64,000 bases of DNA, from contig NZ_JYJF01000010.1 in NCBI RefSeq assembly GCF_000955975.1, positions 39,922-103,921 of the forward strand. The letters are read 5' to 3'. Position numbers and translations under genes: made by a program. The stretch comes from Saccharothrix sp. ST-888 (GTDB taxonomy: Bacteria > Actinomycetota > Actinomycetes > Streptomycetales > Streptomycetaceae). The number at the start of each line of letters is the position of its first letter. Within the stretch, counting starts at the first letter, position 1. This document shows positions 61,852-64,000 of this stretch, piece by piece. A model generated the notes under the pieces. That model saw nothing but the letters and a program-made list of their open reading frames with translations. It was not told the DNA's origin and did not search any database.

Positions 61852-62102
61852 GATTCACCCTTCCAGGGCCCGGGGACTCGACCGTCCCCTCACCCCTGCC
61901 GCGCCATTGCGGCGGAGCTCCGTTGCGGCCGCGGCGGTCGTCACCCTCGGGTGCCGAACCCTCCGCCGGGCCCCACTTTCAACTTCTGAACTCTATGCTC
62001 GGCCACCAGCCCGTCACCGCGTCAAGGCCGAAGACAGATCGTTAGGAAACCTCTGCTGAGCCGCCCCCTCGCCTGCGAATATCCGCGCGGGACCCGGACA
62101 CC

Positions 62103-62131
62103 GGCATGGGAAGATGCCAGGCATCCATGCC
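62103..62131. promoter_or_regulatory. Alternating GGCAT/ATGCC half-sites before pepN
   Basis: GGCAT at 62103-62107 and 62120-62124 alternate with ATGCC at 62114-62118 and 62127-62131, forming two overlapping inverted repeats; the second extends to CAGGCAT-CC-ATGCCTG (62118-62133). They lie between 20 and 48 nt before the pepN start, just upstream of its AGGAG. They could be an operator or a leader hairpin. Confidence 0.45.
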
Positions 62132-62150
62132 TGAGATAGGAGTCCTGCGA

Positions 62151-64000
62151 GTGCCTGGCACCAACTTGACCCGCGAGGAGGCCCGCACCCGGGCCGCGCT
62201 TCTCCACGTGGACGCGTACGACATCGAGCTCGACCTGAGCTCGGCCCGCGAGGGCGGAACCTTCCGGTCCACCACCGTGGTCCGTTTCACCGCCGCCACC
62301 CCAGGCGCCGCCAGCTTCATCGACCTGGTCGCGCCCACCGTCGCCGAGATCGTGCTCAACGGCGAGTCGCTGCCGCTGGAGAACTTCTCCGACAGCCGGA
62401 TCGCGCTGCCCTCGCTCAAGGCCCGGAACGAGCTGCGCGTCGTCGCCGACTGCGCCTACACCAACACCGGTGAGGGCCTGCACCGCTTCGTCGACCCGGT
62501 GGACGGCGAGACCTACCTCTACACCCAGTTCGAGGTCCCGGACGCCCGCCGCGTCTTCGCCTCCTTCGAACAGCCCGACCTGAAGGCCCCGTTCACGTTC
62601 ACCGTGACCGCCCCCAAGGGCTGGGTCGTGGTCTCCAACTCCCCCACCCCGACCCCGGTCGGCGAAGGGAAGACCCAGGTCTGGCACTTCGAGCCGACCG
62701 CCCGGATGTCCTCCTACATCACCGCGCTGATCGCCGGCCCCTACGTCGGTGTCTTCGACGCCTACGAGAAGGGCGACCAGAAGGTCCCGCTGGGCGTCTA
62801 CTGCCGCCCCTCGCTGCGCGAGTTCCTGGACGCCGAGGCGATCTTCGCGGTCACCAAGCAGGGCTTCGACTACTTCCAGGAGAAGTTCGACTTCGCGTAC
62901 CCCTTCGCCAAGTACGACCAGCTGTTCGTCCCGGAGTTCAACGCCGGCGCGATGGAGAACGCGGGCGCCGTCACCCTGCGCGACCAGTACGTCTTCCGGT
63001 CCAAGGTGACCGACGCGGCGTACGAGGCGCGGGCCGCGACGGTCCTGCACGAGCTGGCCCACATGTGGTTCGGCGACCTGGTCACCATGGAGTGGTGGAA
63101 CGACCTCTGGCTCAACGAGTCGTTCGCCACCTACGCCGAGACCGTCTGCCAGGCCGAGGCCGCCGGTTCCCGCTGGCCGCACTCCTGGACCACCTTCGCC
63201 AACCAGATGAAGACCTGGGCGTACCGGCAGGACCAGCTGCCGTCCACCCACCCGATCATGGCGGAGATCAACGACCTGGAGGACGTCCAGGTCAACTTCG
63301 ACGGCATCACCTACGCCAAGGGCGCCTCGGTGCTCAAGCAGCTGGTCGCCTACGTCGGCCAGGACGCCTTCTTCAAGGGCGTCCAGGCGTACTTCAAGGC
63401 CCACGCCTGGGGCAACACCCGCCTCAGCGACCTGCTCGGCGCCCTGGAGAAGGCCAGCGGCCGCGACCTGAAGACCTGGTCGAAGGCCTGGCTGGAGACC
63501 GCCGGCATCAACGTGCTGCGCCCCGAGATCACCCTCAACTCCGACGGGCAGATCGAGTCCTTCACCGTCATCCAGGAGGCGCCCGCGCTGCCGGCTGGCG
63601 CCAAGGGCGAGGCCGTGCTGCGCCCGCACCGGATCGCCATCGGCGCGTACGAGCTGAAGGACGGCAAGCTGATCCGGGTCGACCGGATCGAGCTGGACGT
63701 CGACGGCCCGCGCACCGAGGTCCCGCAGCTGGTCGGCGCGCACCGGCCCGCCGTGCTGCTGCTCAACGACGACGACCTCTCCTACGCCAAGGTCCGCCTC
63801 GACGAGGACTCGCTCGCGGTCGTCACCGAGCACCTCGGCGGCTTCACCGACTCGCTGCCGCGCGCGCTGTGCTGGGCCTCCGCCTGGGACATGACCCGCG
63901 ACGGCGAGCTCGCCGCCCGCGACTACCTCGCGCTGGCCCTCTCCGGCCTGGCCCGGGAGACCGACATCGGCGTGGTCCAGTCGGTGCAGCGCCAGGTCCA
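62151..64000 (+). CDS. pepN: Aminopeptidase N (M1 family), 5' part; runs off the window
   Basis: The first 616 codons of an M1 zinc aminopeptidase, normally about 850 residues. GTG at 62151 (encoding MPGTNLTREEARTRAALLH) follows AGGAG by 8 nt. The exopeptidase motif GAMEN is residues 266-270, the zinc site HELAH residues 300-304 and the third ligand Glu323 in NDLWLNESFATYAET. A C-terminal ERAP1-like helical domain is just starting at the window edge (VVTEHLGGFTDSL). Cytosolic; trims N-terminal residues from peptides. It is divergent from the ROK gene across 299 bp. Confidence 0.96.
   Translation, partial: MPGTNLTREEARTRAALLHVDAYDIELDLSSAREGGTFRSTTVVRFTAATPGAASFIDLVAPTVAEIVLNGESLPLENFSDSRIALPSLKARNELRVVADCAYTNTGEGLHRFVDPVDGETYLYTQFEVPDARRVFASFEQPDLKAPFTFTVTAPKGWVVVSNSPTPTPVGEGKTQVWHFEPTARMSSYITALIAGPYVGVFDAYEKGDQKVPLGVYCRPSLREFLDAEAIFAVTKQGFDYFQEKFDFAYPFAKYDQLFVPEFNAGAMENAGAVTLRDQYVFRSKVTDAAYEARAATVLHELAHMWFGDLVTMEWWNDLWLNESFATYAETVCQAEAAGSRWPHSWTTFANQMKTWAYRQDQLPSTHPIMAEINDLEDVQVNFDGITYAKGASVLKQLVAYVGQDAFFKGVQAYFKAHAWGNTRLSDLLGALEKASGRDLKTWSKAWLETAGINVLRPEITLNSDGQIESFTVIQEAPALPAGAKGEAVLRPHRIAIGAYELKDGKLIRVDRIELDVDGPRTEVPQLVGAHRPAVLLLNDDDLSYAKVRLDEDSLAVVTEHLGGFTDSLPRALCWASAWDMTRDGELAARDYLALALSGLARETDIGVVQSVQRQV

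Overview
The window is very high in G+C, uses many GTG and a few TTG starts, and carries whiA, a mycothiol-type isomerase fold, a coproporphyrin-route haem set and an actinobacterial xylose locus. Together these point to a streptomycete (Streptomyces or Kitasatospora), most likely a chromosomal core region. No rRNA, tRNA or CRISPR array was seen. Gene names come from recognising motifs and gene order by eye; no database search was possible.

Layout. 1-9 kb (minus strand): a whiA-yvcK-rapZ-uvrC block, a secreted Rieske lipoprotein, and uvrA. 9.2-13.5 kb: an isomerase-fold protein and a metallo-beta-lactamase hydrolase. The 3' end of the hydrolase gene has been replaced by a decayed integrative element of about 2.8 kb. 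That element holds a frameshifted small gene, an intact secreted beta-helix protein, a tyrosine-recombinase tail and a serine-integrase head, and the hydrolase's displaced original 3' end lies on its far side. 13.5-24.6 kb: terC (with a likely manganese-riboswitch leader), terD, uvrB, zapE, a RibD-like reductase, a small conserved protein, murC, msrB, and a large fusion of a coiled coil, an Mrr-type nuclease and a TerD domain. 24.6-29.2 kb: a double GNAT, then a compact plus-strand cluster of a DUF692 iron enzyme, a small partner, a membrane protein ending in a 73-residue Ser/Gly/Cys/His tail, and its tail-less paralogue. 29.3-34.3 kb: hemQ and hemY, an SDR, hemE, a DUF3000 gene. 34.6-40.6 kb: a response regulator with a collagen-like linker, RNase D, and the fadA-fadB beta-oxidation pair. 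40.7-53.6 kb: a cell-surface and wall-polymer region (SGNH protein, Ig-like protein, I36-type secreted protein, phosphodiester glycosidase, alpha/beta hydrolase, a 1468-residue glycosyltransferase/CDP-glycerol-type polymerase, a CDP-alcohol phosphatidyltransferase and a multi-pass glycosyltransferase). 53.7-64 kb: dxs, a SLATT/DUF4231-like membrane protein, the xylFGH-type sugar ABC operon with its ROK regulator, and the 5' part of pepN, which runs off the window.

How it fits together. The UvrA, UvrB and UvrC excision-repair subunits are all encoded within 18 kb. TerC, TerD and the nuclease-TerD fusion form a loose tellurium/stress-domain neighbourhood. The wall region combines a probable teichoic-acid polymerase with lipid-linked and membrane transferases and secreted accessory proteins. 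The best candidate for an undescribed system is the DUF692 cluster at 25.8-29.2 kb: a predicted cysteine-modifying iron enzyme, an 8-nt-overlapping partner, and a membrane protein whose tail is a plausible multi-cysteine substrate. Second are the Mrr-TerD fusion (possible defence effector) and the relic element that rebuilt its host gene.
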